From positions 1 through 64,000 of the forward strand of contig CAZJQI010000018.1 of assembly GCA_964548275.1 (NCBI GenBank): DNA of 64,000 nt. Direction: 5' to 3'. The position numbers and the translations under genes are program-made. Under the pieces are notes generated by a model. That model was not told the DNA's origin. It was given only the letters and a program-made list of their open reading frames with translations, and did not search any database. Positions 8,379-16,593 of this stretch are shown here, one piece after another (positions within the stretch are counted from its first letter, which is position 1; each line of letters begins with the position of its first letter). Source of the DNA: JAUVUV01 sp964548275 (GTDB lineage: Bacteria > Gemmatimonadota > Glassbacteria > GWA2-58-10).

Positions 8379-8531
8379 AAAAAATCCCCATCACAGCCCG
8401 AGGTTGTGAGCTGGATACTCACAGGAGGCCGGGGAACATCGCTGGCGCCGGCAACTGAATTTCCGCCGACGGACGTTGTCACCACGGAGTTATCCACGAG
8501 CTTAGGGGGCTATGTTGATGGGGATTTTTTT
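8379..8531. ncRNA. Candidate structured RNA or inverted-repeat element before the flagellar operon
   Basis: A perfect 15-bp terminal stem encloses this block: AAAAAATCCCCATCA at 8379-8393 pairs with TGATGGGGATTTTTT at 8516-8530. Just inside it AGCCC (8395-8399) can pair with GGGCT near 8507-8511. The interior can form at least two more helices, TGTGAG/CTCACA and GCCGG/CCGGC. The 3' arm ends in a T run, like an intrinsic terminator, but the stem gives a T run on either strand, so direction is open. It matches no riboswitch or housekeeping RNA that I can recognise. No convincing ORF fills it. Confidence 0.4.
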
Positions 8532-8686
8532 GTCCAAATCCAGGAGTCTTATTAGAGTGGTTATAGAGGCAATATTTACCCACTTTCAAAATCATTTATA
8601 ATTGCAACCGGAAATATTTGCACCCACCTCTTCTCCTCATTTGACTGAACCTCAGGTTTTATCCGTATATCCCTGTCACCCCTGCA

Positions 8687-8702
8687 TGGCATAAAGCTTG
8701 CC
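8687..8702 (+). promoter_or_regulatory. Sigma-54 (RpoN) -24/-12 promoter of the flagellar cluster
   Basis: TGGCATAAAGCTTGCC matches the sigma-54 consensus TGGCAC-N5-TTGC, with GG at 8688-8689 and GC at 8700-8701, exactly 12 bases apart. It lies about 95 bp before the flgF start. Sigma-54 control of middle flagellar genes is well known in other bacteria, so a bacterial enhancer-binding protein elsewhere in the genome is expected. Confidence 0.75.
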
Positions 8703-8796
8703 TTTTCCTTTCACAGCGGATATTAGCGTCCAAGCGTCGAAAAATGTCTGAATCCGCCTGGCTTCACAGCGCGTATTTCGAAAGGTGAGAGGACAA

Positions 8797-9582
8797 ATGA
8801 TCAAAGGTCTTTACACATCCGCGGCCGGAATGCTTCCTTTGGCCTACCGCCAGGATCTGATAGCCAATAACCTGGCCAATGTGAACACCTCCGGCTACAA
8901 GCAGGACCGCGCTTTTGTGCACGAGCTGATAAACGCCGACCTCTACCTTAACGAGCACGGCATTGCCTCAACAGGGCAGCCGCCCCGTCTGGTCAATGTG
9001 ATGCCGCCAGCCTACCGGGCTGCGGTTGGAAACACCAGCCAGGTGATAGTACACCAGACTGATTTCACCCGCGGAAAGATGGAAGTTACCGGCAACGATC
9101 TGAACCTGGCAATTGAGGGTGACGGTTTTTTCACGGTCGATACCCCCCAGGGAGACCAGTACACCAGAAGCGGGTATTTCAGTATCAATGCGGACGGCGA
9201 ACTGGTTACCGCGGACGGCTATACCGTGCTCGGCGAGGCCGGACCGATCAATGTCCAGGGAGGCAAGATCATCGTGCAGCATAACGGGGATGTGTTGGTT
9301 AACGACGGGCCGCGCGGAACTCTTCGAATCACTGATTTCAACAAACCCTATCGGATGACCAAGACCGCCGATAACCTGTTCATTCCGGAGGCCGGGGCTG
9401 CGGAGCAGGAGGCTGAGGATTTCGTGATCAGGCAGGGCGTCCTTGAGCAGGCTAACAGCCATTCGATAGACCAGATGGTGAAAATGATTGAAATATTAAG
9501 ATTGTTCGAACTCAACCAGCGCGCAATCCGCCTTCAGGATGAAACCCTGCAGCAGGCGGTAACCCAGATAGGCAGAGTATAA
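8797..9582 (+). CDS. flgF: Flagellar basal-body rod protein FlgF
   Basis: FlgF is a proximal rod protein of the flagellar basal body, exported through the flagellar type III apparatus. The N-terminus has the rod/hook family signature (SAAGMLPLAYRQDLIANNL, then ANVNTSGYKQ), a central EGDGFFTVDTPQGDQYTRSG segment follows, and the C-terminus ends in the amphipathic helix with IEILRLFELNQRAI. The ATG at 8797 (MIKGLYTSAAG) is chosen over an in-frame GTG at 8785 because GAGAGGA lies 5 bases before it. It is the first gene after the sigma-54 promoter and is followed by flgG in tandem. FlgF and FlgG are paralogues; the order and the less typical sequence of this one favour FlgF. Confidence 0.93.
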   Translation: MIKGLYTSAAGMLPLAYRQDLIANNLANVNTSGYKQDRAFVHELINADLYLNEHGIASTGQPPRLVNVMPPAYRAAVGNTSQVIVHQTDFTRGKMEVTGNDLNLAIEGDGFFTVDTPQGDQYTRSGYFSINADGELVTADGYTVLGEAGPINVQGGKIIVQHNGDVLVNDGPRGTLRITDFNKPYRMTKTADNLFIPEAGAAEQEAEDFVIRQGVLEQANSHSIDQMVKMIEILRLFELNQRAIRLQDETLQQAVTQIGRV

Positions 9583-9643
9583 CTGTTCTTTGTTAATCGC
9601 ACATGGATGAGCATGATTAATTATCAAGGATGAGGAGAAAGAT

Positions 9644-10432
9644 ATGATTCGAGCACTTCGCACCTCAGCCACGGGCATGAAAGCCCAGGAAATCCGCGTG
9701 GACGTTATCGCCAACAACCTGGCCAACGTCAACACCTCAGGCTTCAAAAAGACCCAGGCTCAGTTCCAGGACCTTCTTTACCAGACACTGCGTCCGGCTG
9801 GCGTAGCCGAGTTTGAGGGACAGATCGTGCCCACCGAACTCCAGGTAGGCCACGGAGTGAGACTTTCCTCGACTCAGAAGGTGTTCACCACAGGCGACTT
9901 CCACAGGACCCAGAACGACCTGGATGTAGCTGTCGACGGCGAGGGGTTTTTCCAGATCCTCCAGCCGGACGGCACGACCGCCTACACCCGTGACGGCAAC
10001 TTCGAGATCAGCCAGGACGGGATTCTCGTCACCACGGACGGCCTATCCCTTCAGCCGCAAATTACCGTCCCACAAAACGCAATGAAACTATCTATCGCTG
10101 CGGACGGCAACGTAGATGCGCTGCTGCCGGCCCAGGTGCAGCCTCAGAACGTGGGAAGGATCGAGCTCGCGCGCTTTATCAACCCGGCGGGCCTGCGTAA
10201 TATTGGAAACAACCTGTTCCTGGAAACAGTAGCCTCGAATACACCGATCCTGGGCAACCCGGCCGAGAACGAGTTCGGCCGTCTCGAGCAGGGATATCTG
10301 GAACTGTCCAACGTGTCGGTTGTTGATGAACTGGTTGACCTGATAACCGCCCAGAGGGTTTACGAACTAAACTCGCGCGGTATTTCGATTGCCGACAACA
10401 TGCTCCAGGTTGCTGGCAATATCGGACGATAA
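9644..10432 (+). CDS. flgG: Flagellar distal rod protein FlgG
   Basis: FlgG forms the distal rod that passes through the P and L rings. The 262-aa length is canonical. The N-terminus MIRALRTSATGMKAQEIRVD followed by VIANNLANVNTSGFKKTQAQFQDL is nearly the family consensus, and RPAG, VGHGV and TGDFHRTQNDLDVAVDGEGFF follow in the expected order. The C-terminus LSNVSVVDELVDLITAQRVYELNSRG is diagnostic of FlgG. GAGGAG sits 6 bases ahead of the ATG. It is 61 bp downstream of flgF and 36 bp upstream of flgA, consistent with one operon. Confidence 0.98.
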   Translation: MIRALRTSATGMKAQEIRVDVIANNLANVNTSGFKKTQAQFQDLLYQTLRPAGVAEFEGQIVPTELQVGHGVRLSSTQKVFTTGDFHRTQNDLDVAVDGEGFFQILQPDGTTAYTRDGNFEISQDGILVTTDGLSLQPQITVPQNAMKLSIAADGNVDALLPAQVQPQNVGRIELARFINPAGLRNIGNNLFLETVASNTPILGNPAENEFGRLEQGYLELSNVSVVDELVDLITAQRVYELNSRGISIADNMLQVAGNIGR

Positions 10433-10468
10433 GCTCATAAACATTAACCCCAAAGTGGCGATTTATTC

Positions 10469-11449
10469 ATGAGCAGAAAATTGACCTTGATAGCAATTTC
10501 TCTCTTCCCGGCGATTCTTCTGGCACAGTTGAATGCGCTGGATTCTCAGATCGAAAAGGTCTATGTCTATCTCAAAGCTGAGGCCGAGGCCACCACAGGG
10601 CAGATTTTGCTTGGCGATGTTGCCGAGGTCTCCGGGTTCAATGAAAAACTGATCCGCTCACTGAACCACCTCCCGCTCGGACCGGCTCCAATGCCTGGAA
10701 AAAGCCTCACTCTGGCCAAAGCCGATATCCGCCGCAGCATGGTAACCCACAGGATCGATCCGGTGAAAGTGGCCCTGGTGGGAGAAAACCTGGTCGAGGT
10801 CAAGCGCAGCGGCAGAACGATAACCAAGGACGATATCGCCCCCCTGGTCGAGGATTATGTCGAACGATCCTGGGCAGACAGACAGGTGCGGACCGAGATT
10901 ATCTATTCCCGTCTGCCCGGGGAAATGACTGTCCAAAGAAACAATTTCGATCTGCGGGTTCTCGACCCGGTCAAGCCCGGGGTAAGCGGTTCGATCGCTC
11001 TTTCCCTGGCTGCCCTGGAAAACGACCGCGTGTTGGTCCGGATACCGGTTTCGCTTAAAGTGCGGGCTTTCGGCAAAGTGGCCGTGATGAGCAGAGACAT
11101 GCGGCAGGGAGAGCTCCTCTCACCGGAGGACTTTTCGTTCATCGAGCGGGAAATCACCAGAAAGCATTCTACCCCGGTCAGGACCGCGGGAGAAGCTGCA
11201 TCCAAGAAACTTAAAAGAACCGTGAAAGCCGGACAGATCCTCACTTTCGACCATCTGGAAATCCCACCCCTGATCGAGCGGGGCGATGAGGTCACCCTGA
11301 TCGTCCAGTACAAGGGTATCCGGGTGGGCTGCTCTGGCAAAGCCTGGGAGAAGGGCCGCCTGGGCGACAGAATCATGGTGCGCAACCAGTACGGTAAAAA
11401 CCTCGTGGGCGAGATAAAGGACGCGCATACGGTTTTGATCAAACCCTGA
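10469..11449 (+). CDS. flgA: Flagellar P-ring assembly chaperone FlgA
   Basis: FlgA is a periplasmic chaperone for assembly of the FlgI P ring. A Sec signal peptide is visible (about residues 1-20, SLFPAILLAQLNA). The N-terminal part ends with a region containing GQILLGDVAEVSG, and the C-terminal SAF/FlgA domain holds the conserved VMSRDMRQGELLSPEDF segment, KAGQILTFDHLEIPPLIERGDEV and a closing GDRIMVRN..GK-type motif. At 326 aa it is longer than the E. coli protein (about 220 aa), as is common outside Proteobacteria because of the extra N-terminal domain. Its place between flgG and flgH supports the name. Confidence 0.93.
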   Translation: MSRKLTLIAISLFPAILLAQLNALDSQIEKVYVYLKAEAEATTGQILLGDVAEVSGFNEKLIRSLNHLPLGPAPMPGKSLTLAKADIRRSMVTHRIDPVKVALVGENLVEVKRSGRTITKDDIAPLVEDYVERSWADRQVRTEIIYSRLPGEMTVQRNNFDLRVLDPVKPGVSGSIALSLAALENDRVLVRIPVSLKVRAFGKVAVMSRDMRQGELLSPEDFSFIEREITRKHSTPVRTAGEAASKKLKRTVKAGQILTFDHLEIPPLIERGDEVTLIVQYKGIRVGCSGKAWEKGRLGDRIMVRNQYGKNLVGEIKDAHTVLIKP

Positions 11450-11467
11450 CATGGAGGTCGATATTAA

Positions 11468-12121
11468 ATGAGAACAATAAAAAGCAAGCCGAGAAAAAGG
11501 CCGCCGCGCACAGGTTCCACTGCCATGCCTCGACTGATGCAGAACGTGGCGGTGGTGGCCTCCCTGGTCTTGATCTGCACCTGTTCGCTTTTTGCACAAA
11601 TGGAGTTCAAGGGAACCGTGGCAAGCCTGTTTACTGATGAGCGCCTGTTCAAGGTGGGCGATCTGATTACTGTGCTGGTCAACGAGCGGGTGCAGGGACA
11701 GAACCGCACCCAGTTCCGCAGTCAGCGGGGTTCCAATGTTGCTGCCGAATTCGGCGCAGGGCCGGGCAAGGTTTTCAACTTCCTTAACCCGTTCACCGGC
11801 GAGTTGCAATCCCAGAACGACTTCGACTCCCGTGTGCAGAACAACAAGCTGATGAGCTTCATCACAGAAATCAGCGTCCGCGTGGTGCGCACGGATGAAC
11901 TGGGCAACCTGTTTATGGAGGGATCCAAGGTTGTCGAGATGCCTGATGAAAAGCAGGTGGTCGTTTTGACCGGTGCGGCCAGAAGCCGGGACATCTCGCC
12001 CCAGAACACGATTAACAGCTCCCAGGTTGCCGATCTTCGTTTAACAATGAACGCCAAGGGAGAAGCAGAGGAAGCCAGACGTCCGACACTTTTCAACCGT
12101 ATATTCGGCTGGTTTTTCTAA
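11468..12121 (+). CDS. flgH: Flagellar L-ring protein FlgH
   Basis: FlgH forms the outer-membrane L ring. The domain begins around SLFTDERLFKVGDLITVLVNE and contains the FlgH hallmarks LMSFITEISVRVV, GNLFMEGSKVV and EKQVVVLTGAARSRDISPQN, followed by INSSQVADLRL. GGAGG lies 10 bases before the ATG at 11468, but an in-frame ATG at 11525 would start right at a normal signal peptide (MPRLMQNVAVVASLVLI), so the first 19 residues, rich in Arg and Lys, may not be translated. A Cys in ICTCS may be a lipobox, as FlgH is a lipoprotein in enterobacteria, but the match is weak. It sits between flgA and flgI. Confidence 0.95.
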   Translation: MRTIKSKPRKRPPRTGSTAMPRLMQNVAVVASLVLICTCSLFAQMEFKGTVASLFTDERLFKVGDLITVLVNERVQGQNRTQFRSQRGSNVAAEFGAGPGKVFNFLNPFTGELQSQNDFDSRVQNNKLMSFITEISVRVVRTDELGNLFMEGSKVVEMPDEKQVVVLTGAARSRDISPQNTINSSQVADLRLTMNAKGEAEEARRPTLFNRIFGWFF

Positions 12122-12167
12122 AATAACTAAAAACAGACGATACACAGGATAACAGGGGATTGGTTTG

Positions 12168-13316
12168 ATGAAATTCACCACACGAATCGAACTGGTAAAA
12201 ATAATCGGTTTTGGAATAGTGGGCCTGGGGCTGATCCTCGCCGGAGGCTGCCCTGTCTCTCTGCATGCGGCGCGAATCAAGGACATCACCCACCTTCAGG
12301 GAACCAGGTCGGAAGAGCTGATCGGCTACGGCCTGATAGTCGGTTTAAACGGCACAGGGGACGGCAGGACGATTTTTACCAACCAGTCCGTTGCAAGCCT
12401 GCTGGATAAATTCGGCATACATATCCAGCCTGGTGAAATCACTTCTGCCAACATTGCCGCGGTAATGGTCACCGCGGAACTTCGCTCGTTCGAGAAACCC
12501 GGCAGCCGGACAGATGCCACGGTCAGCTCTATCGGCGAGGCATCCAGCCTCCAGGGCGGCTTGCTCCTTCGTACCCAGCTTTTCGGTTATGACGGACGCA
12601 CACTGTATGCGGTTGCCCAGGGGCCAATCTCTATCGGTGGTTTCAATGTCGGGGGACAGGCCGGTGCGGCAGGCGCGCAGATCCAGCTCAACCACCCGGT
12701 TGTCGGCCGTATTCCCGGTGGGGCGCAGGTGCTTCGTGAGATGGATGTCGGCTTTATTGAGAACTGGCGGGTGATGTTGACTCTGGAAAGCAGCGATTTC
12801 ACCAGCGCCAGGAGACTCGACGAGGCGGTGGACAACCATTTCGGCGCCGATATCGCCCTGCCGATCGACGGGCTGTCGATCTACGTTACCATTCCCGAGG
12901 AATACCGCGATCCGGGAAGAATCATCGAGTTTATCAGCGAGCTGGAAAACCTCGATGTCTCGCCTGCTACCACGGCGAAAGTGGTGATTAACGAGCGCAC
13001 CGGGACAATCGCAATCGGCGAGAATGTCACCGTAACTCCGATACAGGTGGCCCACGGCGGGCTTACGGTTACTATCGGCACCGGTTTGGCGGTGAGCCAG
13101 CCCACTGTGCCGCTCGGCGGCGGTGCAACGGTTATTGCGCCCACGGCAGAAGTCAGCGCAGTGGAACAGGTGAGAAAGTTCATGGAAATAGGCGGTACCG
13201 CGGGCGACCTTGTGACTGCGCTGAATCTGATGCAGGTCACCCCGCGAGACATTATCGCCATTTTCCAAGCTCTCAAGGAAGCTGGCGCGCTGGCGGCTGA
13301 GTTGAGGATTATGTAA
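12168..13316 (+). CDS. flgI: Flagellar P-ring protein FlgI
   Basis: FlgI builds the periplasmic P ring around the rod. The mature part begins [21 protein letters not shown] and continues [20 protein letters not shown], which is almost the family consensus. Later segments such as [34 protein letters not shown] and [16 protein letters not shown] are also canonical. A signal peptide precedes the mature part, with a cleavage site near LHA. The ATG at 12168 is preferred to the TTG at 12165 because GGGGAT lies 7 bases upstream. The length of 382 aa is normal. It implies a diderm cell with a peptidoglycan-anchored P ring. Confidence 0.98.
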   Translation: MKFTTRIELVKIIGFGIVGLGLILAGGCPVSLHAARIKDITHLQGTRSEELIGYGLIVGLNGTGDGRTIFTNQSVASLLDKFGIHIQPGEITSANIAAVMVTAELRSFEKPGSRTDATVSSIGEASSLQGGLLLRTQLFGYDGRTLYAVAQGPISIGGFNVGGQAGAAGAQIQLNHPVVGRIPGGAQVLREMDVGFIENWRVMLTLESSDFTSARRLDEAVDNHFGADIALPIDGLSIYVTIPEEYRDPGRIIEFISELENLDVSPATTAKVVINERTGTIAIGENVTVTPIQVAHGGLTVTIGTGLAVSQPTVPLGGGATVIAPTAEVSAVEQVRKFMEIGGTAGDLVTALNLMQVTPRDIIAIFQALKEAGALAAELRIM

Positions 13317-13333
13317 ACGAAAAGGGAAAAAGT

Positions 13334-14221
13334 GTGGTCTCTATGGAGATAATCAATCTGCCGGGGAACGATCCCCTTGAATTTGGAAGCAAAGCTCTTG
13401 AAAACAGCCTGCACCGTCTTCAGGACTCCGCTGCCCGCTATACCGAGGAAGAGGATCTGAGGAAGGTCAGCCGGGAACTTGAATCGATATTTGTCAAGCT
13501 GCTGCTTGACACGATGGCGAAAACCGTGCCCGAGAATGGTATTATCGGCAAATCCCCGGCAATGGAAACCTGGCAAGGCATGTTTCATGAAAAACTGGCG
13601 ATAAAGGTAAGCGAGCAGAGTCCAATCGGCCTGGCAGACATGATCTACAAACAGCTTTCCAAGCACATAGATCGGCACAGGGAGGTGCCGCCTGCCAGGT
13701 CCGATTCAGGAAGCAGAGAAACAGTCGGAAAAGAAATTCAGCCGATAGACACCGGGGAAATCGAACCGCCTGTTCCGGCTTCTGCTGAAGAGAACCCTGG
13801 CGGCTGGGCAGTCGACAGGTTCAGGCAGCTGATCGAGAATGCCTGCTTAAAACATGGGATTGATCCGGCGCTGGTAGCCGCGGTGATCATGCAGGAAAGC
13901 GCGGGGAACCCTCAAGCGGTCAGTCCGGCCGGCGCCAGGGGTCTGATGCAGCTTATGCCGCAAACTGCAGATTCTCTCGGGGTGCGGAATGTTTTTGATC
14001 CGGAGGAAAATATCGAAGGGGGGACCCGCTACCTGAAACAACTGCTGGAGAGTTTCGGCGGGGATGAAACCCTCGCCCTGGCAGCATACAACGCAGGAGT
14101 GATTGCAGTCAAGCGGTACAATGGCGTGCCTCCCTACCCCGAGACCATAAATTACGTGAAAAGAGTGGCGGCATTGAAAAGCCGCCTTAAAAGCTTCTCC
14201 ACATCAGAGATGAAACTATGA
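13334..14221 (+). CDS. flgJ: FlgJ rod-capping protein fused to an SLT-type lytic transglycosylase
   Basis: The N-terminal part (about residues 35-110) is the FlgJ rod-binding domain, with [20 protein letters not shown] and [10 protein letters not shown]. After a Pro/Glu-rich linker, residues about 165-290 form a Slt70-type lytic transglycosylase (GH23-like): [20 protein letters not shown] with the catalytic Glu, [14 protein letters not shown], and ALAAYNAG. In enterobacteria the C-terminal half is instead a GH73 glucosaminidase, so this is a different fusion serving the same task of opening the wall for the rod. The GTG at 13334 is chosen because AAGGGA lies 6 bases upstream; an ATG at 13343 has no such site. 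Its last codons overlap flgN by 4 bp. Confidence 0.92.
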   Translation: MVSMEIINLPGNDPLEFGSKALENSLHRLQDSAARYTEEEDLRKVSRELESIFVKLLLDTMAKTVPENGIIGKSPAMETWQGMFHEKLAIKVSEQSPIGLADMIYKQLSKHIDRHREVPPARSDSGSRETVGKEIQPIDTGEIEPPVPASAEENPGGWAVDRFRQLIENACLKHGIDPALVAAVIMQESAGNPQAVSPAGARGLMQLMPQTADSLGVRNVFDPEENIEGGTRYLKQLLESFGGDETLALAAYNAGVIAVKRYNGVPPYPETINYVKRVAALKSRLKSFSTSEMKL

Positions 14222-14739
14222 AAACCGCCAGCAAGCAGAAACCCAAAGCAAGCGCGGAAAAACTTTACACTCTGCTGGCTGAGATAGCAGAGGGCCTTGA
14301 GAAGCTATACGAATGCCTTCGCCTCCAGCAGGCCGCGCTGCTGAAATGGGATTTTCCCTCCTTTAGCGCAACTATCCGCCAGCAGAAACGCCTGGCCCGG
14401 GAAAATCTGGAGCGTGAGAAAAAACGGATTGCCCTGGTAAGCGAGATTGCCGGCAAGCAGGCAGCAGAAAAGCTGTCCCTTCGCCGGCTGGCGGAAAGCC
14501 TTGGAGGCGAGTGGCCCCAACGGTTCGAAAAACTCGCCAGCCGGATCAGGACAGCCAGCGGCAAAGTGAGCTCGATGAAAGAGCAGAACGAGTCTATTAT
14601 CAACAATTCGAGAAAACTGGTGAACGACCAGTTGAAGCTGCTACTCGAACTTGCCAGGCTTAACCGCAACCTCTATGAGGGAAGCGGGAAAAAAAGCGCG
14701 AAAGCGAACATGCACAAAGTGCTGGACCAGAAAGTTTGA
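14218..14739 (+). CDS. flgN: FlgN-like flagellar export chaperone
   Basis: This 173-aa, highly charged protein is almost entirely helical and has the layout of FlgN family chaperones, which bind the C-termini of FlgK and FlgL in the cytosol and bring them to the export gate. Sequence identity to FlgN is weak by eye, but [23 protein letters not shown] and the C-terminal [20 protein letters not shown] fit the coiled family pattern. The best evidence is position: it overlaps flgJ by 4 bp (ATGA) and lies immediately before flgK, where flgN is usually found. Confidence 0.8.
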   Translation: MKTASKQKPKASAEKLYTLLAEIAEGLEKLYECLRLQQAALLKWDFPSFSATIRQQKRLARENLEREKKRIALVSEIAGKQAAEKLSLRRLAESLGGEWPQRFEKLASRIRTASGKVSSMKEQNESIINNSRKLVNDQLKLLLELARLNRNLYEGSGKKSAKANMHKVLDQKV

Positions 14740-14791
14740 GTCCTGCGCATTCGGAGACAGTTGAAATCTCCGCCGAATAAGAAGAAAGAAG

Positions 14792-16189
14792 ATGCCTACT
14801 TTACAAAACGCATTGTTTATCGGCCTGAGCGGCCTTCGGGCGAACCAACAGGGCCTGAATGTGACGGGTCATAACGTGTCCAATGTCAATACCGAGGGCT
14901 ACACCCGTCAGAAGATTATTCTCGAGAGCAATAAACCGCTCAAAGTCAAGGAAGGCATTTTCGGCACAGGGGTCAACGTGAGCAAGATCGCTCGTTTCAG
15001 GGATGCCTTTATCGACAGGCAGGTCCGCGCTGAAAACCATCTGCTGGGTGATCTCGAAAAGCAGGCCGAATCCATGCAGCTAATCGAGGGGCTGTTGAAC
15101 GAACCAAGCGATTTGGGTCTGCACAACGCGATCAAGAATTTTTTCAATAGCCTCCAGGATCTGACCACCAATCCAGAAAGTTCCTCAGTGCGCACCACTG
15201 TCAGGGAACAGGGTCGCGCCCTGGCCCGGATGTTCAATCAAACCTGGTCGCAACTGGAAAAGATCAGCGAAAACAAAAATTTCGAGATTATTGACAATGT
15301 TTCCAAGATCAATGTAATCCTCCAGCAGGTGGGCAAACTTAATCTCCAGATCGCCTCAACCGAGGCGCTCGGCAAGGAAGCCAACGATCTGCGCGACAAA
15401 CGGGACCTGCTTCTGGATCAGCTCTCCAGGCTGGTCGATATGTCAGCCAACGAGGATCCGGCCAACGGCAGCACGACTGTATCGATAGCCGGGCAGAGTT
15501 TCGTGGTGATCGGTGAGGTTAACCAGCTTGAGATCCTTTCCGAGAATGTTGAAGGCAAAGAAATGATCAAGATTATCAACCCGGAGACCAGATCCGAGAT
15601 GAAGATTTCATCCGGCAAACTTCACGGGATGCTCGATATACGCGATCGACTTATTCCCAATCTCAAAGGCCTAATAGACTTATTAGCCAGTACTTTCATA
15701 GAGGAATTCAACCAGGTACATCGCCAGGGTTATGGATTGAAGGGAGGCAGATCTTCACCGCAAACCGGGATAGACTTCTTTGAAGGGACCGATGCCCAGA
15801 CAATCGCCCTCACCCCAGAAATTGCAAACGACCCGGGCAATATCGCGGCCTCGAAATCCGGTGCTCCGGGCGACAACAACAACGCCCTGGAAATGGCCCA
15901 GCTGCGCAACAAAGGTGTGCTCAACAACGACAGCTTCACTTTCGAGGACTTTTACGGCAGCCTGGTGAGCACCCTCGGGCTGGAGTCCGAAAGCGTTCAG
16001 TCACAGCTGTCAAACCAGGAAAGAGTGGTCGAACATGTCGAGAACTTCCGCGAATCGATAATCGGGGTGAACCTGGACGAGGAACTGGTCTCCATGATCC
16101 GTTTCCAGAAGGCTTTCGGAGCCAATGCACGCGTAATTACCACAGTGAACGAGCTGTTGGGAATAGTTGTCCTTCTGGGAAAATATTAG
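14792..16189 (+). CDS. flgK: Flagellar hook-associated protein 1 FlgK
   Basis: FlgK joins the hook to the filament together with FlgL. The N-terminus LFIGLSGLRANQQGLNVTGH and NVSNVNTEGYTRQKI is characteristic, as is the later TFIEEFNQVHRQGYGL segment. The C-terminus NLDEELVSMIRFQKAFGANA followed by RVITTVNELLGIVV is the terminal helix needed for export and assembly. At 465 aa it is close to the usual size. It follows flgN by about 50 bp with a weak AAGAAAGAAG ribosome site, and is followed by csrA. Confidence 0.97.
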   Translation: MPTLQNALFIGLSGLRANQQGLNVTGHNVSNVNTEGYTRQKIILESNKPLKVKEGIFGTGVNVSKIARFRDAFIDRQVRAENHLLGDLEKQAESMQLIEGLLNEPSDLGLHNAIKNFFNSLQDLTTNPESSSVRTTVREQGRALARMFNQTWSQLEKISENKNFEIIDNVSKINVILQQVGKLNLQIASTEALGKEANDLRDKRDLLLDQLSRLVDMSANEDPANGSTTVSIAGQSFVVIGEVNQLEILSENVEGKEMIKIINPETRSEMKISSGKLHGMLDIRDRLIPNLKGLIDLLASTFIEEFNQVHRQGYGLKGGRSSPQTGIDFFEGTDAQTIALTPEIANDPGNIAASKSGAPGDNNNALEMAQLRNKGVLNNDSFTFEDFYGSLVSTLGLESESVQSQLSNQERVVEHVENFRESIIGVNLDEELVSMIRFQKAFGANARVITTVNELLGIVVLLGKY

Positions 16190-16301
16190 TCCATTTTCAA
16201 CCTTAACCGAAAGGTGAAAAACAAGCAGCAAAAAGCTTTACCATTCAAGTTCTTTTTAAGATACGGCAACACAGGCTATTCTCTCATATCAAGGATGATA
16301 T

Positions 16302-16547
16302 ATGCTTATTCTAACAAGGAAGTTAGGAGAGAGTATCGCTATCGGCGACGGGATCAAAGTCACCCTGTTAGAGGTTCAGGGCAAACAGGTTAAAATCGGT
16401 GTACAAGCGCCCAGGGATGTGGCGATTCACCGTCAGGAAATTTACGAGAAAATCCAGCAGGAAAACCTGCGTGCAGCCGGCGCGTCCGAACAAGATTTAA
16501 CAAGATTAACCAAGCTGTTCAGAGGAAAACCTCAAGGCCGGCACTGA
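16302..16547 (+). CDS. csrA: Translational regulator CsrA
   Basis: CsrA is a small dimeric RNA-binding protein that blocks or stabilises target mRNAs at GGA motifs, and in many bacteria controls flagellin synthesis. [20 protein letters not shown] and the following [20 protein letters not shown] are the family consensus. The 81-aa length includes a slightly long C-terminal tail. AAGGAT lies 6 bases ahead of the ATG. It is set between flgK and flgL with fliW just beyond, the arrangement in which FliW acts as a protein antagonist of CsrA. No flagellin gene lies in this window. Confidence 0.97.
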   Translation: MLILTRKLGESIAIGDGIKVTLLEVQGKQVKIGVQAPRDVAIHRQEIYEKIQQENLRAAGASEQDLTRLTKLFRGKPQGRH

Positions 16548-16593
16548 TCTTATAGTTACAGAGGTAGAGATTATTTAATAAGGGCAACAAAAT

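Noticed and set aside
8276..8497. A 73-aa minus-strand frame covering the candidate structured RNA
   Set aside because: No family or ribosome site is seen, and the perfect terminal stem explains the sequence better.
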